Shown here piece after piece: positions 21,427 to 32,239 of a DNA stretch of 64,000 nt (positions are counted from its first letter, which is position 1; every line of letters starts with the position of its first letter). The DNA is from Ascarosepion bandense. Lineage: Eukaryota; Mollusca; Cephalopoda; Sepiida; Sepiidae. A program made the translations under genes and the position numbers. Location of the stretch: contig JBBBDQ010000403.1 of NCBI GenBank assembly GCA_037127315.1, positions 1,121,001-1,185,000 of the forward strand, read 5' to 3'. Below the pieces are notes generated by a model, which was not told the DNA's origin, did no database searches, and saw only the letters and a program-made list of their open reading frames with translations.

Positions 21427-23987
21427 TTTTTTTTTAAATCATTTCACCCCAAGCAAGGCATTCCACTGCCACTATTGCGCTTGGGGCTACATAGGGGAAG
21501 GTAAATAGGAAGAGTGGATAGGTATAGGAAATGTCAGAAGGGGGTGATAGATAGTTGGGTGGGTTGGAAGAGTGTTTGAAAGAATAGAAGTTAGTTTGTT
21601 AGGAGGTGTCTATTGACCTTACATTTAAACTCCTGGAGATTGTAGACGTCGGGGAAGCAGTCATGTGGAAGAGAATTCCACAGTCGGGAAAAAGAAACTG
21701 TTGGAGTAGAAGTTGCGGTTGCATTTTATCGGTTTCACTGTAAAAGGGTGGGATCTAGTTGCTAGTCTAGTATCTCGTGCAAATTCGAACCTAGGGGGCA
21801 CCAGTGATCTAAGTTCATCGGAGCAGAAACCGTGAAAGTATTTATAGAAGAGACACAGGGAAGCCACGTCGCGCCGGTGAGACAGAGACTGCAGGCGGTC
21901 TGCTAAGTCGGTATCGATCACATTACAGACCCTCTGCTGTACCTTGTCTAGAAGCCCAAGGAGAATAGCAGGGGCAACCGACCAGATATGGCAACAGTAT
22001 TCAATGCACGGGCGGATGGTAGATTGATATATGTGCAGGATAGATTCAGACAGAAAAAACCTCCGGGCCCTGCACAGAGAACCGACTTTCATAGCAGCGG
22101 ATTTAGCAATGGATTCGATATAGTCATTCCACTTGAAGTCCGCTGAAAGTGTGAGACCAAGGAGGCGTAGTGTTTTACTCTCTGGGAGGCAAGCCTGGTC
22201 CATGCTAATAGGAGGTAGGTGCGATTGTCTATGATGATTAATTGATAGTAGCTTCGTTTTAGAAGCATTAAAATTCACGTGCCATTTCTTACCCCAGTCC
22301 ACTACGGATTGGCGGTCCTTTCCAAGCTCGGCTGCAAGGTTAGCTTTGTCGCCCATACCAGATTTTTGATCGAGGCGAGAATAAACTGTGGTGTCATCGG
22401 CGTACATACCTACTTGGGATCTTATGGTGTCAGGGAGATCATTAATGTAGATCAGAAAGAGCGTAGGACCTAGGAGGGACACCCGCGTTCGTATGGTCGT
22501 TCTGGGAGGCATGTCCGTTTAATACCACTTTCAATGTGCAGTTAGATAGGAATGACTGGATTAGTTCAAACAACTGTCCAGCTATACCATAGCTCCGCAG
22601 TTTGCATAGAAGGCCAGCATGCCAAACTCTGTCGAACGCTTTAGAGATATCCAAGGCAACGGTTCGGGCTTCACCATTCCTATCGAGTGCCTGATATATG
22701 TACTCGGTGATGGTCGTTAGCATATCAACAGTAGACCTTGTGAAGCGGAAGCCATACTGTTTGTCTGAAAGGAGCCCGTGGGCCGTGAGATGCTGAACGA
22801 CCTCGGCGTTGATAATGGCTTCAAACACTTTGCCGAAGATCGGAAGAAGGCTGATAGGTCGGTAATTTGTGGGGTCCGAGGGTTCTGTAGTGTTTTTAAA
22901 TATAGGAACTACAGAGGAAGATTTCCAACAGGCAGGAAAGCAGGAAGCAGATAGGCAGAAGTTGTAGAGCTTAGAAAGTACAGAGGAAAGTTCGGGGGCA
23001 CATTTCTTTAAGACTATGATTGGGATTCCGTCCCCTCCGTCCCCTCCGTCCCCTCCGCTCGCTTTGTGAGGGTCAAGTTTTGAGATTATCTTAGAGACAA
23101 GCGAGGGTGTAATATGGAAGTCATTCAGTTGAGCATCAGTTCTAGGTGGGAAGTCGGGTGTAGAAACTCCAGACGAGACCAGTCTCGAATTATTCGAGAA
23201 TCTGCGGGCAAAGCATTCAGCCTTGTCCGCTGGAGAGGTGGGGACTTCAAATTTGTTTATTAGTGGAGGTATTGTGGACTTGCTCTTGTTAAGTTCTCTT
23301 TTACAGAGTCGCCAGTAGTCCTTGGTGCCGAATTTAGAGGATGCTATGCGTTGCTTCATTCTGGCAGCAAATAACATCTTAGCTTCGTTAAGTATCTTTT
23401 TACATTTATTACGAGCTGAAGCGAAAAGGCGTCTGTTTTGGTCCGACGCGTAGCTACGATAGAGTCGGAAGAAATGATTCCGGTGGGCAATGGCGGCCGA
23501 GCAAGAGGGCAAGAACCATGGAGACGAATGAGATTTAAGCTGAAATTTCCTGGCAGGGATGAAAGCATCGATGCCAGCCTTAACCCAGGAGGAGACCTCG
23601 GATGCACATTCTTCGATAGGAAGACTAAAAACGTTGTTCCAAGGGACGTCACAGAGAAAGTCTCGGAACGAATCCCAGTCTGCTCTTTGGTAGCAGTAGA
23701 ATATTCTACTAGTCTGGGTTTCTTGGGTTGGGTGGGAGTAGAATGAAATGTTGACGGAAACTACGGTATGGTCAGAGTTACCAAGTGGGCAGAGTTGTCT
23801 GGTAGTGCAAGAGTCTGGGATGGAAGTGAAGCAGAGGTCTAGCAGTGAGTCCCTTCCGTTAGGGTTGTCGGAGAAACGCGTAGGGAAGTTCACCACTTGC
23901 GTAAGGGATTGGGTGATTGAAAGATTCATGGTGTAGACACCAGCAGGGTCGGTGACAGAGTTCTCCAGCCACTTGGAGTGGTGGGAG
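21427..23987 (-). pseudogene. CR1/Jockey-like LINE, 2.56 kb, 5'-truncated
   Basis: From the minus-strand 5' end: the C-terminal part of the AP-like endonuclease (SHHSKWLENSVTDP; LCPLGNSDHTVVSV with the SDH motif), a linker, then RT (PTNYRPISLLPIFGKVFEAI; GFRFTRSTVDMLTTITEYIY; VALDISKAFDRVWHAGLLCK; LFLIYINDLPDT; GMYADDTTVYS with YADD) and a C-terminal domain (RPCIEYCCHIWSVAP; SLSHRRDVASLCLFYKYFHG). Defects: the endonuclease N-terminus is absent; a frameshift near 22490 lies inside the GVPxGSxLGP motif, where about eight bases appear lost; a second frameshift near 21680 changes the last residues; and a 9-bp repeat expansion lies at 23030-23060. The 3' end has the family tail and a short T-run (poly-A on the sense strand). 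It inserted into repeat L. Confidence 0.9.
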
Positions 23988-24490
23988 ATGTTAAAATGAT
24001 TTTGACCAATGGGAGCGACTTGCAAGACTTGAGGACTTCGTGAGCAAGTGCGAAAATCTGAATACTATAAAAAGTCCTGGTCAGTGTCAATGAGAGAGTC
24101 AGATGGGAGTTGCGAGACGAAACATAAAAAAATGTAGTTTCAACTTCAAGCGACTCGGACATTGTCCTCTTTCTCCTTATCTCTTTCAACAATTACTACT
24201 ACGAACATTTTGTACGAACTCTTGATACTCTTAACTTTCTCATTGAACATTAATTTCTACGAATTCTTGTTATTCTTCCTTTTCAAAAATTTCTATTTTA
24301 AAATGCGAAATGTATATTTTATTCTTATACTATTCCACACATTCCATCCTGCCGACAACCAACCTTCTGATAATGATGAAAAACTTCTGATAATTCTGCA
24401 TAAATCCTGTAAGTTGTAAGGAAGTCCGGTTAAGTCTGACAAGGCCGAATAAAAAAACATTAACCAGCTCCCTACGCTACACGTGCATTA
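23988..24490 (+). repeat. LTR-like repeat L, right part (split)
   Basis: Continues where 21426 stopped: ATGTTAAAATGATTTTGACC, CCAATGGGAGCGACTTG, CTATAAAAAG (TATA-like), GTCAGTGTCAATGAGAGAGT, CTCTTTCTCCTTATCTC, then AACATTAATTTCTACGAATT, CATCCTGCCGACAACC and ATTAACCAGCTCCCTACGCT. It aligns with 41870-42480. A CCAAT-like box, TATA-like box and downstream 3' region fit an LTR; the ends and primer site are not proven. Confidence 0.65.
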
Positions 24491-24814
24491 CAAATCAGTC
24501 TAGATAATTATACATTTAAACAAGGCTAACATTTTCAAAATAATATTAACATTTTTATACTTGTAAATAAAAACATTCTTGTAAATAAACAATAATAATT
24601 AAATAATGTTTATAGTTTTATTATTTCTCGAGAAGAAAAAAAAGAAACAATTCAGTTTCCTATGTTTGGATTTTATTAAAATTATAAAAATACATTTTTA
24701 AAAGAACAAAAACACCGAGAGACTGTACAGTAATAGTGTTATCAAAAGAAAAATCGTTTTTTGTAATAACATGTTAAACTTTGTCAAATGTTCATATCAA
24801 CAACTACAATTAAG

Positions 24815-25045
24815 GCAGTTCTCGTTTATACGGCGTCAAGTAAAAATATAGCCCCCTTTTTTTTGTAGTTTGACCGGAAATAGCAATTTTGACCTTAAAT
24901 TGACCCATGGACACCTATATTTACCACGGAAGTCAAAGCTATCTATAATGTTTATCGTTACTATTTTTAAACTAATTTTCGACCATAAAGACGCATACAA
25001 TCAAAGAATTAATCTCTTTATATAGTTAAACGAGAACACTAAATT
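24815..25045. mobile_element. Possible short MITE with 11-bp inverted ends
   Basis: GTTCTCGTTTA at about 24819 and TAAACGAGAAC at about 25026 are exact inverse complements, about 220 bp apart. No coding sequence. Only one copy was noticed, so this is tentative. Confidence 0.35.
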
Positions 25046-25099
25046 ATAATTTTTTAAAATTATTTTACTTAATTTTCCCAATTTTTAGTTGCATCAGTA

Positions 25100-25535
25100 T
25101 TAATCACTGCTACAGGTTTCACAAGTACAACAACACCTGATTTGAACGACCTCCCTGACTTACACACCTGGCACATTTTGTGTCGGGTAGGGACCAAAAA
25201 TCATCTCTCAGTTGGGTCTCTGTCCTCGAAGACAGAGTGCGGTTCAGTTGTATCTGTCCGTCCGTGAGGGCAGGGTTGCATCTGAGAAAAATTACACTGG
25301 GTAGATGCCTGGTCCCGGGTAACAGCGTCCCGCAACCGTGCCACCCCATTGCAGGAGAGGTGTCAACCAGATGCTCGTCACCGTAGCCAACTCAACCGGC
25401 CGTTTTATGGAACTCCTGAATTTTTGTTCCTTCGCCCGTCTCTACGCGGTCGGGCTCCCCACGTTAAAAAAGACCTTGTGTCACATCTCGCTCCAGTGGG
25501 GGAATAGGGGAAATATACTCGCGACCAGCTTCTAA
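25100..25535 (+). repeat. LTR-like fragment related to 3.2-3.6 kb
   Basis: CACGTTAAAAAAGACCTTGT, then GTCACATCTCGCTCCAGTGG and AATAGGGGAAATATACTCGC parallel the ends of the units at 3.2-3.6 kb. The upstream part (CGAAGACAGAGTGCGGTTCA, GGTGTCAACCAGATGCTCG) is G+C-richer than the flanks. No convincing protein. Confidence 0.4.
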
Positions 25536-26024
25536 TTAATATAAAATAAAATAAATAATAAGAAATTAATCATTCGGTATTGTAGCGCCAAAATAAATTT
25601 TTTTTTTCTGAATGAAAGAAAGAAAAAAATGCCACGCCTGTTTTTAAAATTTACCAAAGATAAAAGAATTATCTGATTTAAAATAAAATTTTCATTTATT
25701 CATTAATAAATGAATTTTATGCCGAACGAGTTACTTCATTAGAAAGCTTTACAGAAATATTTTTGGGGTCAATTATATATAATCAACTGGCTTCACTTTT
25801 CATTACATCGTGAATAATTGTAAAATTGGACAATGATGACAAATATTCTTTTAAAAATAGTTTTACAAATAAAAATCCATGAGTATGTTAAGATTTTTTT
25901 TTTTTTGTTGGTAAATTTTTATACATTTTTAAATTGATTGTTTTTATTTTTTCAAAATAAATAAAATGAATAAATAATGTTAGAATAGATTAATAATAGT
26001 TATAATTTTTTTTTAATGGATTGC

Positions 26025-26460
26025 GCCTTGGACTGAGAAATCGGAGAGCCGAGTTCGAATTCCATTCGAGTTCATTACATTACTTTACATGCCAATAATC
26101 TTGGGAAAAACAGGAAACAAACACTTCTCCCTAGAAAGACTGGGTTCTATATCCTTGGGTGACAAAGTCTGAACTCAAAACTGCATGTATCCCTGGCGAA
26201 AAACATACTATGCCGCTAAGGCAAGGATCATTCATATGGACTCGATGATTCCGACTACGTTCGACTAGAACAAACAAAGCTATTAGATATTCGATTTAAA
26301 ATAAGAGAACACATTGGGTCCTACAGCCTTGGGTAGAAATCGATCTAGGAGAAGGAAAATTCTGAATTCAAAAACTGTATGAATGCCTGGCGAAATACAT
26401 ACTATGCAGCTAAGGAAAGGATCGTTCGCATTGACTCTTTGATCATGACTACGGTCGATT
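26025..26460 (+). repeat. SINE-A-like relics with an internal duplication
   Basis: ATTGCGCCTTGGACTGAGAA, then CCGAGTTCGAATTCCATTCG and CTATATCCTTGGGTGACA follow SINE-A order. A block with CTGGCGAAAAACATACTATG and GGATCATTCATATGGACTC at about 26190 is repeated at about 26384 (CTGGCGAAATACATACTATG; GGATCGTTCGCATTGACTC). Confidence 0.5.
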
Positions 26461-26489
26461 CCTTGTTTTTATTTATTGTATGCAGACCG

Positions 26490-26792
26490 TTGGGATGTGC
26501 GTTGTGGTGCATTGGATATCGGCTCGGAACGAGAAATCGGGGAGCCGAGTTCGAATTCCAGTGGAATTCCTTGCATTCACATACGCGCAAATACCCTTGG
26601 GAAAGGTATTAATCCGTCTATTCCTTCCAGTTATGGGTTAAATAGCAGGACAGATTGGGTCCTATAGCCTTGGTCGGCAACCAGTCTACCGCAGAAAGCA
26701 ATGGCAACCTACTCCAGTCAGTCATGTCTCTTTCGAGACATGATCGCCCAAGCGTGTTTCACGTATGGCACTTAACTGACTGACTGATGCAG
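26490..26792 (+). repeat. SINE-A, near full length
   Basis: Head: GATGTGCGTTGTGGTGCATT and GGATATCGGCTCGGAACGAG (box-A side), GAGCCGAGTTCGAATTCCAG (box B). Body: ATACCCTTGGGAAAGGTATT, ACAGATTGGGTCCTATAGCC, TCGGCAACCAGTCTACCGCA. Tail: palindrome at about 26723-26742 and TATGGCACTTAACTGACTGA. The pol III-type head and lack of coding capacity identify a SINE; its partner LINE is not known. Confidence 0.85.
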
Positions 26793-26861
26793 ACCAGAGT
26801 AATGTACCGAATATAGACATCATTTTCGAATTTTTTAATACGTTTACTCCTCAGTGCACTC

Positions 26862-27061
26862 ACTTAAGTACCAGACCTGATACATGCTTTGGGCGATCAT
26901 GCCTCAAAATAGACATAACTGACTAGGCAGAAGATTTTTCCGCAGTAGGTTGCCATTACTTTCTGTGGTAGACTGGTTGTCAGCCAAGGCTATAGAACCC
27001 AATCTGTCCTACAATGTAGCCCATAGCAGGAGGAAGAGATGGATTAACACCTTTCCTAAGG
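26862..27061 (-). repeat. SINE-A, 3' part of a split copy
   Basis: Reverse copy: GGCGATCATGCCTC, CGCAGTAGGTTGCCATTACT, GGTTGTCAGCCAAGGCTATA, ending CCTTTCCTAAGGG, exactly where a LINE-W tail begins. Confidence 0.8.
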
Positions 27062-27320
27062 GCTGAAGTTCCTAGGACACGCAATGAGAAAGGAGGGCTT
27101 GGAGAAGCTGATGCCAAAAGGCCAGATAGAGGGACAAAGAGACAAGGGAAAGCAATGGATAACATATTTGAAGGACCTAATCAGGTGGATGACGGAACGA
27201 GGATTGCATGGTGTAACAGGAGAAGGCGTGCTCAGAGCCACCAGGAATAGGGAAACGTGGAAGGCCATGATCGCCTACGTCCTGAAGGGACAGGGCACAT
27301 AGAAGAAGAAGAAGAAGAAG
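27062..27320 (+). pseudogene. LINE-W 3' fragment inserted in SINE-A
   Basis: Begins CTGAAGTTCCTAGGACACGC (the KFLGHAM region) and includes AGATAGAGGGACAAAGAGAC, GAAGGACCTAATCAGGTGGA and CCTGAAGGGACAGGGCACAT, ending in a (GAA)n tail of about 18 bp. AAGGG flanks both sides. A short frame 27084-27302 keeps the C-terminus without internal stops. Confidence 0.8.
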
Positions 27321-27400
27321 AAGGGTATTTGCGCGTAAGTGAATGCAACGAATTAAATACGTTCCGGGCCGATATCCATCGCACCACACCGCACATCCCT
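27321..27400 (-). repeat. SINE-A, head part of the split copy
   Basis: Resumes with GGTATTTGCGCGTAAGTGAA, then CGGGCCGATATCCATCGCAC and ACCGCACATCC, the complement of the tRNA-like head. The box-B section is partly deleted. Confidence 0.75.
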
Positions 27401-27483
27401 TCAGTACTACTACTGAAGTGTATAAACATTTAGAAATGAATTAGAAACGGGACGGAAGCGATTTTAAGGCTATTTGAAGCTGG

Positions 27484-27803
27484 TTAGGATGTGCGTTATG
27501 GTGCAGTGGATATCGGCTCGGAACGAGAAATCGGGGTGCCGAGTTCGAATTCCAGTTGAATTCCTTGCATTCACTTACGCGTAAATACCCTTGGGAAAGG
27601 TATTAATCCGTCTCTTCCCTCCAATTATGGGTTAAATAACAGGACAGATTGGGTTCTATAGCCTTGGCTGGCAACCAGTCTACCGCAGAAAGGAATGGCA
27701 ACCTACTGCGGGATAATCTTCTGCCCAGTCAGTCATGTCTCTTTCGAGACATGATCGCCCAAAGCGTGTATCACGTATGGTACTTAACTGACTGACTGAA
27801 GCT
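27484..27803 (+). repeat. SINE-A, full-length copy
   Basis: Complete order from GGATGTGCGTTATGGTGCAG through GGTGCCGAGTTCGAATTCCA, GAAAGGTATTAATCCGTCTC, CTTGGCTGGCAACCAGTCTA and the palindrome to TATGGTACTTAACTGACTGA. With 26.49 and 60.57 kb it is the best reference copy. Confidence 0.85.
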
Positions 27804-28690
27804 GGTTAACAAATCCATTATACGCGTTGTATGCCTAAAGTTGCGATGAGCAATTAATTTCTCACTTAGGTATTTCGTTTAACAAGATTGTTTTGGAATG
27901 GGACCCAGTCGTTAAACGAGGAATTATTGTACTAGATTTCAAACACAGAGAGTTTTTTCTCCTTGTGTGTGTATATTCTTTATAATTCTTCGAATGAATA
28001 AGTTTATGAAGACGACCCGAAACTGACTCACAAACAGTAAAATAAATCTGAAAGCGTTATGTGTGTCATAAACGTTCATGCTTAATAATTGCGTTTTGAT
28101 GCATATACACTATTATATCAAAAATCATTGAGAAATGTAACGTAACGACCTTCTTCATGTGAACAAAGGCCAGTTTCACAAAACACGGCTTGTACTGACA
28201 ACTCGGGTCTGAGTCATCTTCGTCTGCAGAACACTCCCGCCTACTGACGCCTTTCTATTCGCCTGCACTCAACTAACGATTACTCCAATCTTTTTGTATT
28301 TTTTTTTTTTTTTTAGGTCTAACTTTCTATTCAAGGGTGTTAGTACCGTCAACGCATAAGTAAGACGTGGCATATATTACTCTGCAAATCCCAAACATCT
28401 GCAAAAAGAAGAGAGGGAAAGAAAGAGAGTGTTTATAGTTCTTGCTTTGTACATCTGTTTGCTCATATATATATATATATATATGAATTTTCTTTATTCT
28501 GCATTGTAGCTATACAACAAGGAAAATTGTAATCACAAAATTACCAAAGAAAGACACTGGGCGTACAGAGGCAATAATAAAATAAGCTATGATGCAATTT
28601 CTCTTGCTATTCCTCACCCAATACAAAACCTAACAGCTACTTAAGTAAATAAGTTTGTTGCGAAGGAGAACAGGGAGGGAGCAAGATATG
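27804..28690. other. Non-coding stretch
   Basis: Holds a T-run near 28303 and a short (TA)n near 28465. No known protein or repeat. Confidence 0.4.
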
Positions 28691-29330
28691 CATACTATGA
28701 GGATTAGTAGGATAGATAACGGTCGAAGAGATTAAGAGTGGATCAGAAAAAGCACCCTTTCGTCCCACAATACAACAGTTCCAAGTAGTAATATTTCTGA
28801 GGGCATATACTCCTGACTGATGCAATATGAAAGGAATGGCGATGCGCCGATTGGTTTACGTGGTATGACGGGATTGAATTATGAATATCTGAACTGGTGG
28901 AACCAAGGAATGTAATTCCCCCAAACATCTGCTTCCCTTCCCCTTAAAAAAAAACAAAAACAAAAAAAACAACAAAAAAAAACCAATAGACTCGTTCTGA
29001 CTGTGCGGAAGTGATTGTATGGTGGAATGCAAATCATTACACATAAGGCCACTCAAAAGTCGCTTTTGAATTCTGTCGAAGCTGGAATGTGAGGATCGGA
29101 CAACTCTAACCTAGATGCGGTAGCAGTACTCCATTTTCTGATCTGATCAGACTCTTGTAAAAATAAAACATGAAAGAAGTTAGGTACTTTCTGGAACAAT
29201 ACAAGGAATTGACTAATTTTAACGATGAATCATGTATATGAGTTTCCTTTGGGGTCTGGAGTAAACTTCGGTTCTAGTAGAGGCAAGGAGCTTCATTGAG
29301 AATGCAACCGTTCATATGAATCTTTTTCTT
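28690..29330 (-). pseudogene. CR1-like RT C-terminal remnant
   Basis: Minus-strand frames carry GLMCNDLHSTIQSLPHSQNE, LGELHSLVPP, HRHSFHIASVRSICPQKYYY and LELLYCGTK. The layout (a LxSLxHR-type segment, then LxSLVPP, then a Phe/Tyr-rich end) corresponds to the C-terminus of CR1/Jockey-like polyproteins but belongs to a different subfamily than the 21.4-kb element. Frames shift several times. Confidence 0.5.
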
Positions 29331-29369
29331 ATTTTTTCATACTGTAGGTTTTCGTCAAGTATTAGATTA

Positions 29370-29640
29370 GACGGGAAGGTATGGGTAGATTAATGGTTAA
29401 CACTGCAGGAAATAGAATTGAAGAGCCGGGTTCAAATTCCAGTTGCGATAGGTTGTGTTAATATCGTACTAATGCTCTTTTAAGAGCACGGATACATATC
29501 TTCTCATAACTATGTGTAATCCTGATTCAAGCCTTGGTAGGAAACCAGTCTAGGAGTACATTGAATTAAAAAAAGATCTGAAGAAGACATTTGGAAACTA
29601 CTCCACTAGCCTCCTCATGATAAATCATAACAAATATTAA
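29370..29640 (+). repeat. tRNA-derived SINE relic
   Basis: TAGATTAATGGTTAACACTG (box-A-like), GAGCCGGGTTCAAATTCCAG (box B), then CAAGCCTTGGTAGGAAACCA and GGAAACTACTCCACTAGCC. Intermediate between SINE-A and SINE-B in appearance. Confidence 0.5.
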
Positions 29641-29768
29641 AGAAAAAAGAAGGAGCTGTAGAGAACCTAGTTCATCTATACCCCGAATAGCCAGGGTACT
29701 TCAAAAGGAGAATTGGATTAGATTCGATTACTACAACTTCCTGAGAACAATCATAGTAGAGCACTGGT

Positions 29769-29962
29769 TGTAGCTGCCGCCTGGCAATCCGAAGTCGAAG
29801 TTTTTGGCATAAGTTTATTTTAATTATTTTATTTTTTTACTTTAATGCCCGAGTTTTCACTGTAATTGCCATTGCCATATGAAACGTGCGTGAGAGAACT
29901 GACAAACTGCGGGTATATATTGCAAAAGGTTTTATTTCCTTTATAGTAATTGTGCAGCTGTG
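29769..29962 (+). repeat. Possible LTR start and left arm of a distant inverted repeat
   Basis: TGTAGCTGCCGCCTGGCAAT resembles the sequence just after the BEL coding region (TGTAGCTGCCACCAGGCACC, about 32240), suggesting two LTR starts. Inside, 29857-29945 (CTGTAATTGCCATTGCCATA; GAGAGAACTGACAAACTGC; AAAAGGTTTTATTTCCTTTA) is the inverse of 33325-33415. Confidence 0.4.
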
Positions 29963-30022
29963 ACATCAGTAAAGATCAGCAGCTTCCTAAATCGCGAACT
30001 AAGACCCCGAAAGATCTCCAAC

Positions 30023-30105
30023 CACTTCTGGACGGATTCTCAGATCGTTCTAGCATACTTAAATAACAACGCGAAACGCTTTCTTGTATACGTACCTAAC
30101 AGGGT
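30023..30105 (+). pseudogene. BEL/Pao pol: RNase H segment upstream of the SINE
   Basis: Encodes HFWTDSQIVLAYLNNNAKRF followed by LVYVPNR, the WTDS...YLNN block of BEL/Pao RNase H, which contains the last catalytic Asp of that domain. The coding sequence is cut by a SINE-A and resumes at 30430 in phase once one copy of the target duplication is ignored. Everything upstream (gag, protease, RT) is missing. Confidence 0.8.
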
Positions 30106-30419
30106 CAGTCAGTTAGTTAAGTGCCATACATGATACACGTTTGGGCGATCATGTCTCGAAAGAGACATGACTGACTGGGCAGAAGATTATCCCGCAGTAG
30201 GTTGCCATTCCTTTCTGCGGTAGACTGGTTGCCGACCAAGGCTATAGAACCCAATCTGTCCTGTTATTTAACCCATAACTGGAGGGATGAGACGGATTAA
30301 TACCTTTCCCAAGGGTATTTGTGCGTAAGTGAATGCAATGAATTCAGCTGGAATTCGAACTCGACTCCCCAATTTCTCGTTCCGAGCCGATATCCACTGC
30401 ACCACAACGCACATCCTAG
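30106..30419 (-). repeat. SINE-A inserted in BEL/Pao pol
   Basis: Full reverse copy (CAGTCAGTTAGTTAAGTGCC to TGCACCACAACGCACATCC) flanked by the 10-bp target duplication CTAACAGGGT at 30096-30105 and 30420-30429. A clean insertion, so the element postdates the BEL copy. Confidence 0.9.
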
Positions 30420-30429
30420 CTAACAGGGT

Positions 30430-32184
30430 ACAAAGCATTAAGGGTTCAACAAATGTACAACAGTGGCGTTACGTGCCCACAAAGGACAACCCAGCAGATC
30501 GGGCATCTAGAGGCTTAGATGCGGATGAACTGGAGGCATCTAATTGGTTCTATAAACCCGCCTTTCTTTGGAAAAGGGAAACCCCTATAACCAACTGTGT
30601 ATATGACATTCCCTCCGATGACCCTGAAGTCAAAATGGCCCAGGCTTTGTCCACTATATCAGGATCTGGAAATCTCTGCTCGGAAATCTGGGAACGCTTT
30701 AAAGACTGGATAAGATTAGTTAATGTAATTTCTCTGATTGACCAATACCTCCGCAGAAGAAGAGGACATAAGGCAGAATCACCTGCAACAACCAAACATC
30801 GAGTAGAAAGAAAAATCATAAGAGCTGTGCAAGAGGACGCCTTTCGTGAGGAGTTAATCATTCTTCACAATAAAAATGAACTTAAAAGGGAAAGTAAACA
30901 TCCGTTTGGATCCCTTTGTTGACAAGGAGGGAATACTTAGAGTTGTGGTAGGCTGACTAAGTCTGGATTTTCCATAGAAATAAAACACCCAGTGATACTG
31001 CCTAGAGAGAGCCATGTGACTAGGCTACTGGTTAAGCAAGGTCATGAACAAGTAGCCCATCAAGTTCGGGGCATAACGATGCATCATCTCAGAAACAAAG
31101 GGTTCTGGATCATTGGGTGTAGAGCAGTAGTATCCTCATTCTTGTTCCAGTGCATTGTGTGTAGACGCCTCCAATGGGTAACCCAAATTCAAAAAATGGC
31201 TGACCTACCAGAAGACCGAGTACAAACAGCACCACCATTCTCATATTGCGGAATGGATTGTTTCGGCCCTTTCCAAATCAAGGAAGGCAGGAAAACGTTT
31301 AAGCGGTACGGAGTGATTTTTACCTGTATGGCACTACGAGCAGTGCATCTGGAGGTCGTAGAAGATATGACGACAGACGCCTTCATAAATTGCTTGCGTT
31401 GCTTCATAGCAATACGTGGACAGGTGCGAACAATTCGCTGTGATCAGGTATCCATCTTCGTGGAAGCAAATAATGAACTGGAATCTGAATTAAGAAATCT
31501 GGATACGAATGCATTGGGAACCTTTCTACGCCGCCATAATTGTGATTTTATCTTTAACACTCCCGCCTCCAGTCACATGGGTGGAGTATGGGAAAGATAG
31601 ATTAGAACTGTAAAGAGAGTATTAGATGGCCTATTAGCTACTCAAGGAAACAGACTGAATATGTCATCGCTGCGAACCTTTCTCTATGAAGCTATGGCCA
31701 TTGTTAATAGCCGCTCATTGACAGTTGATGATCATAGCGATACCAGCGATCTAATCCCTCTTTCTCCAAAACAGCTGCTATGAAAACAGGTGTCCTGCCA
31801 CCCGCTGGCAACTTCGTAAAAGAGGATGTTTATGCCAAAAAAAGATGGAGACAGGTACGGTACATGTCTGACCAATTCTGGAAAAGATGGTGAGTGGAGT
31901 ATTTAAAAACACTCCAGACACGTCAGAAGTGGGTTCAAAATCAGAATAACCCCAGAGAGGGGGATATCGTGATCATCAAGGAAAATGAGAAACCTCGTGG
32001 GCACTGGAGACTTGTAAGAATAGTGAACACTACTGAGGCCCCAGATGGGCGTTTACGGAAGGTACGCAGTCTAGTGGGTGAACCGGATAGGGATGAAACC
32101 GGTAAATGCACGGGAAAGCCTGTGTACCTCGACAGACCCACCCACAAACTGGTACGCCTTATCCGACCATATAAAAACGGATAA
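30430..32184 (+). pseudogene. BEL/Pao pol: RNase H end, H2C2 finger, integrase, C-terminal domain
   Basis: Order: RNase H end (WRYVPTKDNPADRASRGL), a linker, H2C2 zinc-binding region (HEQVAHQVRGITMHHLRNKG ... CIVCRR), integrase core (MADLPEDRVQTAPPFSYCGM, then DCFGPF with the first Asp; IRCDQ with the second Asp; SSHMGGVWER with the Glu), and a BEL-type C-terminal domain (NPREGDIVIIKENEKPRGHW; LDRPTHKLVRLIRP). The D, D and E positions are all kept. Breaks: stop/frameshift near 30921, stop near 30955, TAG directly after GGVWER at 31600, and frameshifts between 31780 and 31890. It cannot encode an active enzyme. The order RNase H-integrase-C-domain is typical for BEL/Pao and distinguishes it from gypsy. 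Confidence 0.9.
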
Positions 32185-32239
32185 TGTAACAACTCTGGTC
32201 AGCACAGTAAAAAATCACAAAGGTGATTTTGGGAGGAGA

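Noticed and set aside
23438..23746. Plus-strand open frame of 102 codons
   Set aside because: Shadow of the minus-strand CR1/Jockey-like LINE.
29573..29600. CTGAAGAAGACATTTGGAAAC looks like a hammerhead core
   Set aside because: The bases between CTGAAGA and GAAAC cannot form stem II, and no stem I partner exists.
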